Shown in pieces: positions 1 through 9,446 of a stretch of DNA of 64,000 nucleotides. Both the position numbers and the translations under genes were made by a program. The DNA comes from Algiphilus sp022763315 (lineage in GTDB: Bacteria; Pseudomonadota; Gammaproteobacteria; Nevskiales; Nevskiaceae), in assembly GCF_965249985.1 (NCBI RefSeq), contig NZ_OZ252280.1, one strand, 5' to 3'. Under the pieces are notes generated by a model. It was given only the letters and a program-made list of their open reading frames with translations. It did not search any database and was not told the origin of the DNA. The stretch's first letter is position 1; each line of letters opens with the position of its first letter.

Positions 1-852
1 GATGGCCGCGCGATTGGTTTCGGCCTCCTGGTCGGGCAGGGCGAAGAGCAGCAACGGCACGTTGCTGCCGCGCTCCCAGTTGCCCTCCATGGCGGCCACT
101 TTGACCGGCTGTTCCTCCAGCGTATTCAGGCCGTGGAAATCGCCCACGACCAGCTGTAGCGGGGCGATGATCAGCAGCAGCCACATCGACATGGACAGCG
201 CCCGCTTGTTGGCCTCCACCGCGTGGTTGCGCACCAGGTGCCAGGCGCTGACGCCGGCCACCACGAAGCCACCGGTCAGGAAGGCGGCGAGCGCCATGTG
301 TGCGAAGCGATAGGGGAAGGAGCTGTTGAAGATGGCTTCCGACCAGGAGGTGAGGTGCACAATGCCGTCGCGCATCTCGAATCCGCCCGGCGTCTGCATC
401 CAGCTGTTGGCGGAAAGGATCCAGAAGGAGGAGATGAAGGTACCCAGCGACACCATGATGGCGGAGAAGAAATGCGCCGCCGGCGGCACCTTGTCGCGAC
501 CGAAGAGCAGCACGCCGAGGAAGGTGGCCTCCATGAAGAAGGCGGTCACGACCTCATAGCTGAGCACCGGCCCCATGAAGTTGGCTGTGGCGTAGGAGAA
601 GTTGCTCCAGTTGGTGCCGAACTGGAAGGCCATGACCAGGCCCGAGACCACGCCCAGCGCGAAGACCACGGCAAACACCTTGGTCCAGAACATGCTGAGC
701 TGTTTCCAGACCGGGTTGCCCGTTTTCAGCAGCAGTCCTTCCAGCACTGCGATATAGGCCGCCAGACCGATGGTGAATACCGGAAAGATGGCGTGGAAGG
801 ACACCACGAAGGCGAACTGGATGCGGGACAACAGCAGTGGGTCGAGTTCCAT
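1..852 (-). CDS. cydA: cytochrome bd-type ubiquinol oxidase subunit I (5' part, runs off the window)
   Basis: Membrane quinol oxidase subunit that carries the haems and reduces oxygen to water at the end of a high-affinity respiratory branch. The first 284 codons are present and the 3' end lies beyond base 1. Visible family features are the N-terminal SFHAIFP segment with the haem-ligand His (equivalent of E. coli His19), the GLVMAFQFGTNW helix and a later HMALAAF segment (equivalent of His186). The wording is closer to the cyanide-insensitive CioA type than to E. coli CydA. The ATG at 852 follows a good AGAGGAA ribosome site. A plausible promoter and an FNR-like box lie upstream at 924-984. 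The second subunit would be expected outside the window. Identification is secure; the cydA versus cioA label is a naming choice. Confidence 0.93.
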   Translation of the reverse strand, partial: MELDPLLLSRIQFAFVVSFHAIFPVFTIGLAAYIAVLEGLLLKTGNPVWKQLSMFWTKVFAVVFALGVVSGLVMAFQFGTNWSNFSYATANFMGPVLSYEVVTAFFMEATFLGVLLFGRDKVPPAAHFFSAIMVSLGTFISSFWILSANSWMQTPGGFEMRDGIVHLTSWSEAIFNSSFPYRFAHMALAAFLTGGFVVAGVSAWHLVRNHAVEANKRALSMSMWLLLIIAPLQLVVGDFHGLNTLEEQPVKVAAMEGNWERGSNVPLLLFALPDQEAETNRAAI

Positions 853-923
853 AGTTTCCTCTTGCGTGCAGGACGTCAGGAAGGGCCTGCCCCGTCTCCT
901 ATATGCGCACTAGTTATATCGTT

Positions 924-952
924 ATTGTAATTGGACTTGGCGCGCTGCGAAA
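924..952 (-). promoter_or_regulatory. putative sigma70 promoter for cydA
   Basis: On the minus strand TTTCGC (952-947) is followed by a 17-bp spacer and TACAAT (929-924). Transcription would start near 917, giving a 5' leader of about 65 nt to the cydA ATG. The elements are read directly; use of the promoter is inferred. Confidence 0.45.
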
Positions 953-970
953 GCCGAGTCGAACGCGGAC

Positions 971-984
971 TTGATCTGCATCAC
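971..984 (-). promoter_or_regulatory. FNR/Anr-like box upstream of cydA
   Basis: TTGAT-CTGC-ATCAC differs from the palindromic FNR/Anr consensus TTGAT-N4-ATCAA only at the last base. Its centre (977.5) is about 60 bp upstream of the predicted cydA start site, close to the class I activator position of -61.5. It also lies just before the lipoprotein gene at 994 and could instead serve that gene. Similar sites precede hemN and ccoN in this window. Confidence 0.45.
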
Positions 985-993
985 AATGCCGCG

Positions 994-1383
994 ATGAACC
1001 GACAAGTGCAGGGCATGGTGACCGCTTTGGTCAGCCTGTCAATTATGACAGTGACTGCGTGCAGCAATGACCCCGGAAAACCCGAAATCGTGGCGCAACT
1101 GCGTCTCGCCCAGCCCTTGCCGGTCGACGGCGAAGCCACCGTCCAGCTTCTGCCGCAGCGCGCCAGCGCGGGCTTGCCCGTGTTCAACGGAACGGCGCCG
1201 GTGGCGGCTGGGGCCACCGAGGTCACGGTCACGGTGGGCTACGAGCCCGCGGCGGAATCCGTGGCCTACCGCATCAGCGCGCGTATCGATGGCCCCGGCA
1301 TTCTGCTCCTGGGCCGGCAGGCGGTAGCGCCGGCGCTGGATGCCGACGGCGCCAGGGTGCGCCTCGCGCTGGACCCGCCCTGA
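994..1383 (+). CDS. small putative lipoprotein, YbaY-like
   Basis: A 129-residue protein with an N-terminal hydrophobic stretch followed by the lipobox-like VTAC (Cys about residue 23), so probably a lipid-anchored envelope protein. The body is a predicted all-beta domain. Its C-terminal half (alternating hydrophobic strands ending in an arginine-flanked repeat of valine and leucine) resembles YbaY/YscW-type lipoproteins, but no catalytic motif is visible. The reading frame is open from 931, but the ATG at 994 gives the proper signal peptide, so I chose it. It is divergent from cydA and followed by the thiC riboswitch. Function is not known; the YbaY link is tentative. Confidence 0.6.
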   Translation: MNRQVQGMVTALVSLSIMTVTACSNDPGKPEIVAQLRLAQPLPVDGEATVQLLPQRASAGLPVFNGTAPVAAGATEVTVTVGYEPAAESVAYRISARIDGPGILLLGRQAVAPALDADGARVRLALDPP

Positions 1384-1426
1384 AGGGCTTGCGCTCGGGG
1401 CCCGGCAAAGCGCTATCCTGCAACCC

Positions 1427-1503
1427 TAGCCGGGGGTGCCCAATCGACTTGGGCTGAGAGAGTCCCCTCGTACCTGAACCGGATCATGCCGGCGGAGGGA
1501 AGG
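1427..1503 (+). ncRNA. TPP riboswitch (THI element) controlling thiC
   Basis: The conserved parts of the thiamine pyrophosphate aptamer are all present: GGGGTGCC at 1433-1440, CTGAGA at 1454-1459 in the pyrimidine-binding arm, and ACCTGA at 1472-1477 followed by GGAT and the closing GGCGGAGGGAA. It lies directly upstream of thiC, the classical target. The 3' helix contains a GGAGG-like sequence, so ligand binding probably controls translation initiation. No separate terminator hairpin with a U tract follows it. Confidence 0.93.
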
Positions 1504-1565
1504 CGATGCAGGTGCCGTGTGCGCGCTGCGTGCGTTCCGATGTCGGCAGGGAGAGCACAACGCGC

Positions 1566-3455
1566 ATGACCGCACCCGCCACATCCCTCATCGACGACGC
1601 CATCCGCCTACGCGACGAGATCACGCGTCCCTTTCCCGCCAGCCAGCGCGTCTATGTGGAAGGCACGCGCGGCCTGCGCGTGCCCATGCGCGAGATCGCC
1701 TGTTCGCCGACGCGCACCGAGAGCGGCCTGCAGACCAATGCGCCGATCCGGGTCTACGATACCTCCGGTGCGTATACCGATCCCGACTGTGAGATTGACC
1801 TGCGCGTCGGTCTTCCCGCGCTGCGTGCGGATTGGATTAGCGCGCGTGACGACAGCGTCCAGCTCGACGGCCCGACCTCGCTTTACGGCCGCATCCGGGC
1901 GGCGGAAAGTGACACCCAGCAGCTGCGGTTCGCGCACATCCGTGCCCCCCGTCGCGCCCGCGACGGCGCCAATGTTTCGCAGATGCACTACGCGCGGCGC
2001 GGCATCATTACGCCAGAGATGGAGTTCGTCGCCATCCGCGAGAACGCCTGTCTGCAGGCCATGCGCGCGCAGTACGAGTCGGCCGGCTATCTGCGGCGCA
2101 TGCACCCCGGCCAGGCCTTCGGCGCGCGTCTGCCCGAGGAGGTAACGCCCGAATTCGTCCGCGAGGAGATCGCGGCCGGCCGCGCCATCATCCCCAACAA
2201 CCTCAATCACCCGGAATCCGAGCCGATGATCATCGGCCGCAACTTCCGCGTGAAGGTCAACGCCAACATTGGCAATTCCGCGGTGACCAGCTCCATTGCC
2301 GAGGAAGTCGAGAAGATGGCCTGGGCCACGCGCTGGGGCGCCGACACGGTCATGGATCTGTCCACAGGCAAGCACATCCACGAGACGCGCGAATGGATCG
2401 TGCGCAACAGCCCGGTGCCGATCGGCACCGTGCCGATCTACCAGGCGCTGGAAAAGGTTGACGGCAAGGCCGAGGCGCTCACCTGGGAGATTTTTCGCGA
2501 CACCCTGATTGAGCAGGCTGAGCAGGGCGTGGACTACTTCACCATCCACGCCGGCGTGCGCCTGCCCTTCATCCCGATGACGGCGGAACGCACCACCGGT
2601 ATCGTCTCCCGCGGTGGTTCGATCATGGCCAAGTGGTGCCTGGCGCATCACACCGAGTCCTTCCTCTATACGCGCTTCGAGGAGATCTGCGAGATCATGA
2701 AGGCCTACGATGTGGCCTTCTCGCTGGGTGATGGGCTCCGCCCCGGTAGCATCGCCGACGCCAATGACGCGGCCCAGTTCGCCGAACTCCGCACGCTGGG
2801 CGAACTCACCCGCATCGCCTGGGAACACGATGTCCAGGTCATGATCGAGGGCCCCGGCCACGTGCCGATGCACATGATCAAGGAGAACATGGAGGAGCAG
2901 CTGCAGCACTGCTTCGAGGCGCCCTTCTATACCCTGGGGCCGCTGACCACCGACATCGCGCCGGGCTACGACCACATTACCTCGGCCATCGGCGCCGCCA
3001 ATATCGGCTGGTACGGCACGGCCATGCTGTGCTACGTCACGCCCAAGGAGCATCTCGGACTGCCCGATCGTGACGATGTGCGCGAGGGCATCGTCACCTA
3101 CAAGCTGGCGGCCCACGCGGCGGACCTCGCCAAGGGCCATCCAGGGGCCCAGGTGCGCGACAACGCCCTGTCCAAGGCGCGCTTCGAATTCCGCTGGGAA
3201 GACCAGTTCAATCTCAGCCTGGACCCGGACAAGGCGCGCGAATTCCACGACCAGACCCTGCCCCAGGAGGGCGCCAAGACGGCCCACTTCTGTTCCATGT
3301 GCGGTCCGCATTTCTGCTCCATGCAAATCACCCAGGAGGTCCGCGACTACGCCCGCCAGCAGGGCATGGAAGCCGAGACCGCGCTGGCGCAAGGCATGGC
3401 CGAGAAGTCCGAGGAGTTTCTTGAACAGGGCGCCGAGCTCTATCGCAAGGCCTGA
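1566..3455 (+). CDS. thiC: phosphomethylpyrimidine synthase ThiC
   Basis: Radical-SAM enzyme that converts aminoimidazole ribonucleotide to HMP phosphate, the pyrimidine half of thiamine. The protein has the usual length (about 629 residues from this start). The C-terminal Cx2Cx4C iron-sulphur motif is seen as CSMCGPHFC (Cys576, Cys579, Cys584), with the family segments MREIACSPT and the HHTESFLYTRFE region. I chose the ATG at 1566 because AGGGAGAG sits about 10 nt upstream and homologues begin near here. An in-frame ATG at 1506, just after the riboswitch, would add 20 poorly family-like residues. Regulation is by the TPP riboswitch immediately upstream. No other thi gene is adjacent. Confidence 0.96.
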   Translation: MTAPATSLIDDAIRLRDEITRPFPASQRVYVEGTRGLRVPMREIACSPTRTESGLQTNAPIRVYDTSGAYTDPDCEIDLRVGLPALRADWISARDDSVQLDGPTSLYGRIRAAESDTQQLRFAHIRAPRRARDGANVSQMHYARRGIITPEMEFVAIRENACLQAMRAQYESAGYLRRMHPGQAFGARLPEEVTPEFVREEIAAGRAIIPNNLNHPESEPMIIGRNFRVKVNANIGNSAVTSSIAEEVEKMAWATRWGADTVMDLSTGKHIHETREWIVRNSPVPIGTVPIYQALEKVDGKAEALTWEIFRDTLIEQAEQGVDYFTIHAGVRLPFIPMTAERTTGIVSRGGSIMAKWCLAHHTESFLYTRFEEICEIMKAYDVAFSLGDGLRPGSIADANDAAQFAELRTLGELTRIAWEHDVQVMIEGPGHVPMHMIKENMEEQLQHCFEAPFYTLGPLTTDIAPGYDHITSAIGAANIGWYGTAMLCYVTPKEHLGLPDRDDVREGIVTYKLAAHAADLAKGHPGAQVRDNALSKARFEFRWEDQFNLSLDPDKAREFHDQTLPQEGAKTAHFCSMCGPHFCSMQITQEVRDYARQQGMEAETALAQGMAEKSEEFLEQGAELYRKA

Positions 3456-3470
3456 CAGGGGGCGGTTCTC

Positions 3471-3500
3471 TTTGGCTCGCTGCGCGCGGAGGTCTATGAT
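3471..3500 (+). promoter_or_regulatory. putative sigma70 promoter for the 3536 gene
   Basis: TTTGGC (3471-3476), an 18-bp spacer and TATGAT (3495-3500) lie in the short gap after thiC. Transcription would begin about 30 nt before the ATG at 3536. Confidence 0.4.
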
Positions 3501-3535
3501 TGCGCGCGCATTCCCTATTCCGAAAAGAGTGATCT

Positions 3536-3955
3536 ATGTCTACGGATTCGCAGCAGCTTCCTGAAATCAAGCTCGATTCCACCCAGTTGTATCGCGAAGA
3601 GCAGTACACCGACCGACGCGTGGGCTCTCTGCGCAAGCTGATCCCGGTGACTGCCGACGGCAGCGATGACAGCAGCCGGGATGTGGTCTTCGAAGGGCAG
3701 GCCAGCCTGATGACGCCGGCAGGCGCCTTGCCGCTACACTTCGAGATCGACGCCAGCAGTATCGAAGACGCGCTGGAAAAGTATCCGGACGTCGCGCAAC
3801 AGGCCCTGCAGGAAACCCTGGAGGAGATGCAACGTCTGCGCCGTGAGCAGCAGGGCAGCGGCATCATCGCGCCCGGTCAGGGCGGTGGCATGGGCGGCAT
3901 GGGTGGTGCAGGCGGCCCGGGTGGCATGCCAGGCGGCGGCAAGATCCAGTTCTGA
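3536..3955 (+). CDS. uncharacterised acidic protein with Gly/Met-rich tail
   Basis: A 139-residue soluble protein with no signal peptide or membrane segment. Residues 1-80 are a mixed alpha/beta segment. Residues about 80-110 form a charged, probably helical stretch (rich in Gln, Glu, Arg), and the last 30 residues are almost only Gly, Met and Pro in GGM/GGP units. The family looks conserved as hypothetical proteins in gammaproteobacteria, but I do not recognise a function. The tail resembles the flexible Gly/Met tail of GroEL-type chaperonins in composition only. It has its own promoter-like sequence and sits between thiC and an ABC exporter. Base composition matches its neighbours. Confidence 0.75.
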   Translation: MSTDSQQLPEIKLDSTQLYREEQYTDRRVGSLRKLIPVTADGSDDSSRDVVFEGQASLMTPAGALPLHFEIDASSIEDALEKYPDVAQQALQETLEEMQRLRREQQGSGIIAPGQGGGMGGMGGAGGPGGMPGGGKIQF

Positions 3956-4011
3956 ACGTCTGTGCTGCCGTCAGGGCCGCCCGGCGGCCGTAGGCTGATC
4001 CCGAGGCGCGC

Positions 4012-5852
<1,841 letters not shown>

Positions 5853-5859
<7 letters not shown>

Positions 5860-6293
5860 TCTTTTGCTGGCGCCGTGGCGGTGAAGGCGAGCCCGGCCAG
5901 CCCGCCACCCAGGCACAGGCCGGCAACGCCGATGGCGTCCCGCGCCGCGGCGATGGCCGTGACCGGCAAGGCCCATCCCATGATCGCCAGCAGGGCCAGA
6001 ATCGACAGGGCGCCACCGGCGCCGAACCAAGCCATGCGGTGTCCGCCGGTCCACGCCACCATCTTGGTGGCGATCAAAAAGGCCACCAACAGGGCGGCGC
6101 CCGAAAGAAGCGCGAAGGTGGGTGCGAAATGCAGCAGGTCGTGGACCATGGTGGACCACACCTCGCCCGGTGACGGGGGAAAGCCAAGGCCAGCGATCTG
6201 CGCCAGATTGTGGCCGCTCTGCCAGAGCGAGCCGAAGACGGCGCAGAGCACCACGCTGCCCGCATAACGCAGCAGCCGCCGCAGAAAGGTCAT
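5853..6293 (-). CDS. small multi-pass membrane protein of unknown function
   Basis: A 146-residue protein with about four hydrophobic segments: residues ~8-30, ~58-80, ~88-110 and ~115-140. There are no recognisable catalytic motifs. It is transcribed towards the ABC exporter, with a 7-base tail overlap, and away from the sugar dehydrogenase gene 74 bases upstream. Continuous hydrophobic helices in this frame, compared with arginine-rich noise in the others, support a real gene. Function unknown. Confidence 0.65.
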
Positions 6294-6367
6294 GATGGGA
6301 TCGCTTTCGGGTTCATCGGCGTGCAGGATGCCCCAATGCGCAGCTGCGTGCCTGCTATGGTGACGCC

Positions 6368-7480
6368 ATGGCCACTGCTCGCATTTCCACCCTGACCCGC
6401 TTCCGTCTTGCCCTCTGCCTGCTATGCGTGGCGCCGCTGACGATGGCGGCGGAGGACTATCGCATCGATACCCTGGCCGAGGGCCTGGACCACCCCTGGT
6501 CGCTGGCCTTCATCGGCGATGGGCGCATGCTCATTACGGAAAAGGCGGGCCGACTGTTCCTGCTGGACGCTCAAGGGCAGCGGCTTGCCCGCGTCGAGGG
6601 CGTGCCAGCGGTGTTCGACAAGAGCCAGGGCGGGCTGTTCGAAGTGCTGCCGGCACCGGATTTCGCGGATAGCGGCATGCTGTACCTGAGCTACGCCCAC
6701 GGTGATGCACAGGCCAATGCCACGCGGTTGTTGCGGGCGCGTCTGCAGGGTGATCGGCTGGTGGAGGGGGAGGTCATCTTCATCGCCGAGCCGACGAAGG
6801 ACACACCGGTGCATTATGGCGGGCGCATGTGCTGGCGCGGCGATGGCACGCTGATGCTGGGCCTGGGCGACGGTTTCGACTACCGGGAGGCCGCGCAGGC
6901 GCTGGACAGCCACCTCGGCACCCTGGTGCGTCTGAACCCGGATGGCAGCATTCCGCAGGACAATCCCTTCGTCGGTCGTGCCGGGAGCTTGGCCGCCATC
7001 TACAGCTATGGTCACCGCAATGTACAGGGGCTCTATTGCGACGGCGATGCGGTGTGGGCCCATGAGCATGGGCCACGCGGCGGCGACGAGCTCAACCGCA
7101 TCGAGCCGGGCGGCAACTATGGCTGGCCGGTGGCAACCCACGGCATCGACTACAGCGGGGCCCGCATTTCGCCCTATACCGAGATCGAGGGCATGCGCGA
7201 TCCGATGGTGCACTGGACGCCCTCCATCGGCCCCAGTGCGCTGACGCGCTATGCGGGGGACCGCTTTCCGGACTGGCAGGGCGACTTCTTCGTGGCGACC
7301 CTGGTCGAGCCTGGTGCGCGGCGGCTACAGATGCGTGATGGCGCGGTGGTGGCCCAGCAGCGCCTGTTCGAGGCGCTGGGCACGCGCATCCGCGACATCC
7401 GAAGCGGGCCTGACGGGGCGCTCTATGTGCTGACCGACGGCGCCGACGCGGCATTGCACCGCATTCTGCCCGCCGACTGA
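6368..7480 (+). CDS. secreted PQQ-dependent aldose sugar dehydrogenase (YliI/GDH-B-like)
   Basis: Periplasmic six-bladed beta-propeller enzyme of the soluble glucose/aldose dehydrogenase family, which uses pyrroloquinoline quinone to oxidise sugars. The 370-residue product begins with a Sec signal peptide ending TMAAEDY (cleavage about residue 28). Family landmarks are DHPWSLAFI near the mature N-terminus, YGHRNVQGL, the EHGPRGGDELN segment that carries cofactor and calcium ligands, and GNYGWP. The ATG at 6368 follows GGTGA. A terminator hairpin lies downstream at 7537-7558. No PQQ synthesis genes are in the window, so cofactor supply cannot be judged; the physiological substrate is also unknown. 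Confidence 0.9.
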   Translation: MATARISTLTRFRLALCLLCVAPLTMAAEDYRIDTLAEGLDHPWSLAFIGDGRMLITEKAGRLFLLDAQGQRLARVEGVPAVFDKSQGGLFEVLPAPDFADSGMLYLSYAHGDAQANATRLLRARLQGDRLVEGEVIFIAEPTKDTPVHYGGRMCWRGDGTLMLGLGDGFDYREAAQALDSHLGTLVRLNPDGSIPQDNPFVGRAGSLAAIYSYGHRNVQGLYCDGDAVWAHEHGPRGGDELNRIEPGGNYGWPVATHGIDYSGARISPYTEIEGMRDPMVHWTPSIGPSALTRYAGDRFPDWQGDFFVATLVEPGARRLQMRDGAVVAQQRLFEALGTRIRDIRSGPDGALYVLTDGADAALHRILPAD

Positions 7481-7536
7481 GGGCGTCGCGCCACTCCCGG
7501 CGCCCCGGCGCTGGCCATCCCTCCCCACTTCCCCCC

Positions 7537-7558
7537 ACCCCGTCCTGACGGGGTTCTT
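7537..7558 (+). terminator. hairpin terminator after the sugar dehydrogenase gene
   Basis: ACCCCGT and ACGGGGT arms (7 bp) enclose the loop CCTG and are followed by TTCTT. It lies 57 bases after the stop codon and separates this gene from the dcw promoter region. Confidence 0.6.
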
Positions 7559-7697
7559 GCCGATCCAGTGGCCACTTCCCAAGGCCGCTGGAGCGCGCAT
7601 TTTGTATGCACGGCTGGGTAGTGTTCTGATGTCGTTTATAGCAAACGGCCCCAACTATATGTTTTTGCAGGCAATGAGAGGATCGGTAGCAAGTGAC

Positions 7698-7726
7698 TTG
7701 CAACTGATTGTTTCACCGTGGATTTT
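7698..7726 (+). promoter_or_regulatory. putative Pmra promoter of the dcw cluster
   Basis: TTGCAA (7698-7703), a 17-bp spacer and GATTTT (7721-7726) lie in a relatively AT-rich stretch (about 7600-7730) that is otherwise empty. Transcription would start near 7733, directly before the MraZ repeat operator, the same arrangement as in E. coli. The -10 match is weak, so the exact start is uncertain. Confidence 0.4.
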
Positions 7727-7737
7727 GTCTTGCGTGG

Positions 7738-7783
7738 TGGGGGAACGTGGAGTAAAGTGGCGGGAAGTGCACGAAGGTGGGGA
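7738..7783 (+). promoter_or_regulatory. MraZ operator: five 10-bp-phased TGG repeats
   Basis: TG(G) units begin at 7738, 7748, 7758, 7768 and 7778, exactly one DNA turn apart. They read TGGGGG, TGGAGT, TGGCGG, TGCACG (degenerate) and TGGGGA. MraZ is known to bind direct TGGGN repeats separated by 5 nt (10-bp period) upstream of its own gene, so this is very probably its autoregulatory operator. It lies 35 bases before the mraZ ATG. Confidence 0.75.
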
Positions 7784-7818
7784 GCTGCAGTCACGCAAGG
7801 GCTTCCGGGGGTTAGAAC

Positions 7819-8256
7819 ATGTTCACCGGGGAACACCCGCTCAATGTCGATGACAAAGGACGCCTGGCAGTTCCAGCGCGTTTTCGACAGCAGCTGGCCG
7901 ATTCCCACGGTCTGCAGCTCTACATCACCATCGTCACCCTCGATGACAACCCTCGCCTGGAAATCTATCCGGCGCCCGTATTCCGCGACATCGCCGAGCA
8001 GATTCAGCAAATGGAGGACCGTGATCTCGCTGAAGCCCTGAAGCTGGGTTTCGTCGGTCGTGCCGTCGAAGCCGAGATCGACCGCCAGGGCCGCATCGTT
8101 CTGCCGCCGTTGCTGCGCCGGGATGCCGGCATCGGCAATCGCGCCATGCTGGTGGGGCAGATCACACGCTTCGATGTCTGGGATCAGACCGCCTACGAGG
8201 CCACCCGGGTCGGAGCCGATCAGCTCGCCAACGCGCTCAAGCAGATCCGGCGGTGA
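7819..8256 (+). CDS. mraZ: transcriptional regulator / division protein MraZ
   Basis: First gene of the dcw cluster, a DNA-binding repressor of its own operon. The 145-residue protein has the two SpoVT-AbrB-like swapped-hairpin domains of MraZ. The first carries DDKGRLAVPARF (about residues 11-22) and the second the matching RQGRIVLPPLLR (about 92-103). GGGGG lies 6 bases before the ATG. It is followed after 6 bases by rsmH. The repeat operator at 7738-7783 suggests autoregulation. Confidence 0.97.
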   Translation: MFTGEHPLNVDDKGRLAVPARFRQQLADSHGLQLYITIVTLDDNPRLEIYPAPVFRDIAEQIQQMEDRDLAEALKLGFVGRAVEAEIDRQGRIVLPPLLRRDAGIGNRAMLVGQITRFDVWDQTAYEATRVGADQLANALKQIRR

Positions 8257-8262
8257 TCCCCG

Positions 8263-9189
8263 ATGATGCCCGCCTACACCACCACCTCCCGATGCCACAC
8301 GGGCGGGGCGCCGGCCGCTGATATGTCCGCCCACCGTCCCGTACTGCTGGATGAGGCGCTTGCGGGCTTGGCGGTGCGCGCAGACGGCCGCTACGTGGAC
8401 GCTACCTTCGGCCGCGGCGGACACGCCCAAGCCATCCTCGACGCGCTGGGCCCGGCAGGGGCGCTGCAGGGTTTCGATCAGGATCCGGACGCGGTCACCG
8501 CCGCGCGCGCGCGCTTTGCCGACGACGCCCGCTTCGCCATCGTCCATCGTCGCTTCGACGGCCTGCTTGACTGGGCCGAAAGTGAGGGCTTGGCCGGTCG
8601 GGTGGACGGCGTGCTCATGGACCTGGGAGTTTCCTCACCGCAGCTGGACACACCGGAGCGCGGCTTTTCCTTTCAGCACGACGGTCCGCTGGACATGCGC
8701 ATGGACCCCACGCGTGGGGAAGCGGTGTCGGATTGGCTGGCGCAGGCCGATGCCACCGCCATTGCCGATGTGCTCTACCACTACGGTGAGGAGCGGGCCA
8801 GTCGCCGCATCGCCCGTGCCATCGTCGAGGCGCGCGTGCGCGAGCCCATCCTCCGCACCCATCAACTGGCCAACCTCATCGCCAAGGTTCAGCCGCGGCG
8901 AGGTCGCATCCATCCGGCCACGCGCAGCTTCCAGGCCTTGCGCATCTTCATCAACGAGGAAATGGACGTGCTGAAGGCCGGGCTGGAGCAGGCGGCCGAG
9001 ATACTCGTACCTGGTGGTCGCCTGGTGGTAATCAGCTTCCATTCGCTTGAAGACCGCATCGTCAAGCGCTTCATGCGCGACGATCGCCGCGTCAAGCCGG
9101 TGCAACGCGTGCTGGCGGACGAGCGCCATGCCGCGGACAACCCGCGCGCCCGTAGCGCCGTGCTGCGCGTGGCGGAGGTGTTGCCATGA
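8263..9189 (+). CDS. rsmH: 16S rRNA (cytosine(1402)-N(4))-methyltransferase RsmH
   Basis: SAM-dependent methyltransferase that adds the N4 methyl group to C1402 of 16S rRNA at the decoding site. Family landmarks are HRPVLLDEAL, the SAM loop DATFGRGGH, DLGVSSPQLD, the RGFSF / PLDMRMD segment and the C-terminal ISFHSLEDRIVKRF. From 8263 the product has 308 residues (E. coli 313). A GGTGA ribosome site 7 bases upstream favours this start. The in-frame ATG at 8323 matches the usual family N-terminus better (288 residues) but lacks a close ribosome site. The stop overlaps the ftsL start (ATGA). Confidence 0.95.
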   Translation: MMPAYTTTSRCHTGGAPAADMSAHRPVLLDEALAGLAVRADGRYVDATFGRGGHAQAILDALGPAGALQGFDQDPDAVTAARARFADDARFAIVHRRFDGLLDWAESEGLAGRVDGVLMDLGVSSPQLDTPERGFSFQHDGPLDMRMDPTRGEAVSDWLAQADATAIADVLYHYGEERASRRIARAIVEARVREPILRTHQLANLIAKVQPRRGRIHPATRSFQALRIFINEEMDVLKAGLEQAAEILVPGGRLVVISFHSLEDRIVKRFMRDDRRVKPVQRVLADERHAADNPRARSAVLRVAEVLP

Positions 9190-9446
9190 TGCTGCTGCGC
9201 GCCTTGCTCGCAACGGCACTGGTCCTTTCCGCGGTGGGCGTGGTGTGGAGCACGCATACCCACCGTGCCCTGGTCAGTGAGGTCGAAGTGCTGCGCGCCA
9301 AGCAGCACGAATTGGCTGTTGAGATGGGGCAGCTGCAGCTGGAGGAAGCCTCACTGGCGCATCCCGGCCGCATCGATCAGGCAGCACGCGCCAGTCTTGG
9401 CATGCGTCTGCCCGACAACCGGACCGTCGTGGAGCCGCACCGATGA
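9186..9446 (+). CDS. ftsL: cell division protein FtsL
   Basis: Short bitopic membrane protein of the divisome that forms a complex with FtsB and FtsQ and activates FtsWI. The 86-residue product has one N-terminal membrane helix (residues ~4-22) and a periplasmic coiled-coil (about 28-58). It ends with the family-typical IDQAARASLGMRLP segment. It sits in the usual place between rsmH and ftsI and overlaps both by four bases (ATGA). Sequence similarity in this family is low, so position and topology carry much of the call. Confidence 0.93.
   Translation: MMLLRALLATALVLSAVGVVWSTHTHRALVSEVEVLRAKQHELAVEMGQLQLEEASLAHPGRIDQAARASLGMRLPDNRTVVEPHR

Noticed and set aside
1608..3392. A 594-codon minus-strand frame opposite thiC
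   Set aside because: Composition is His/Arg/Gly-rich shadow of thiC codons and thiC is certain.
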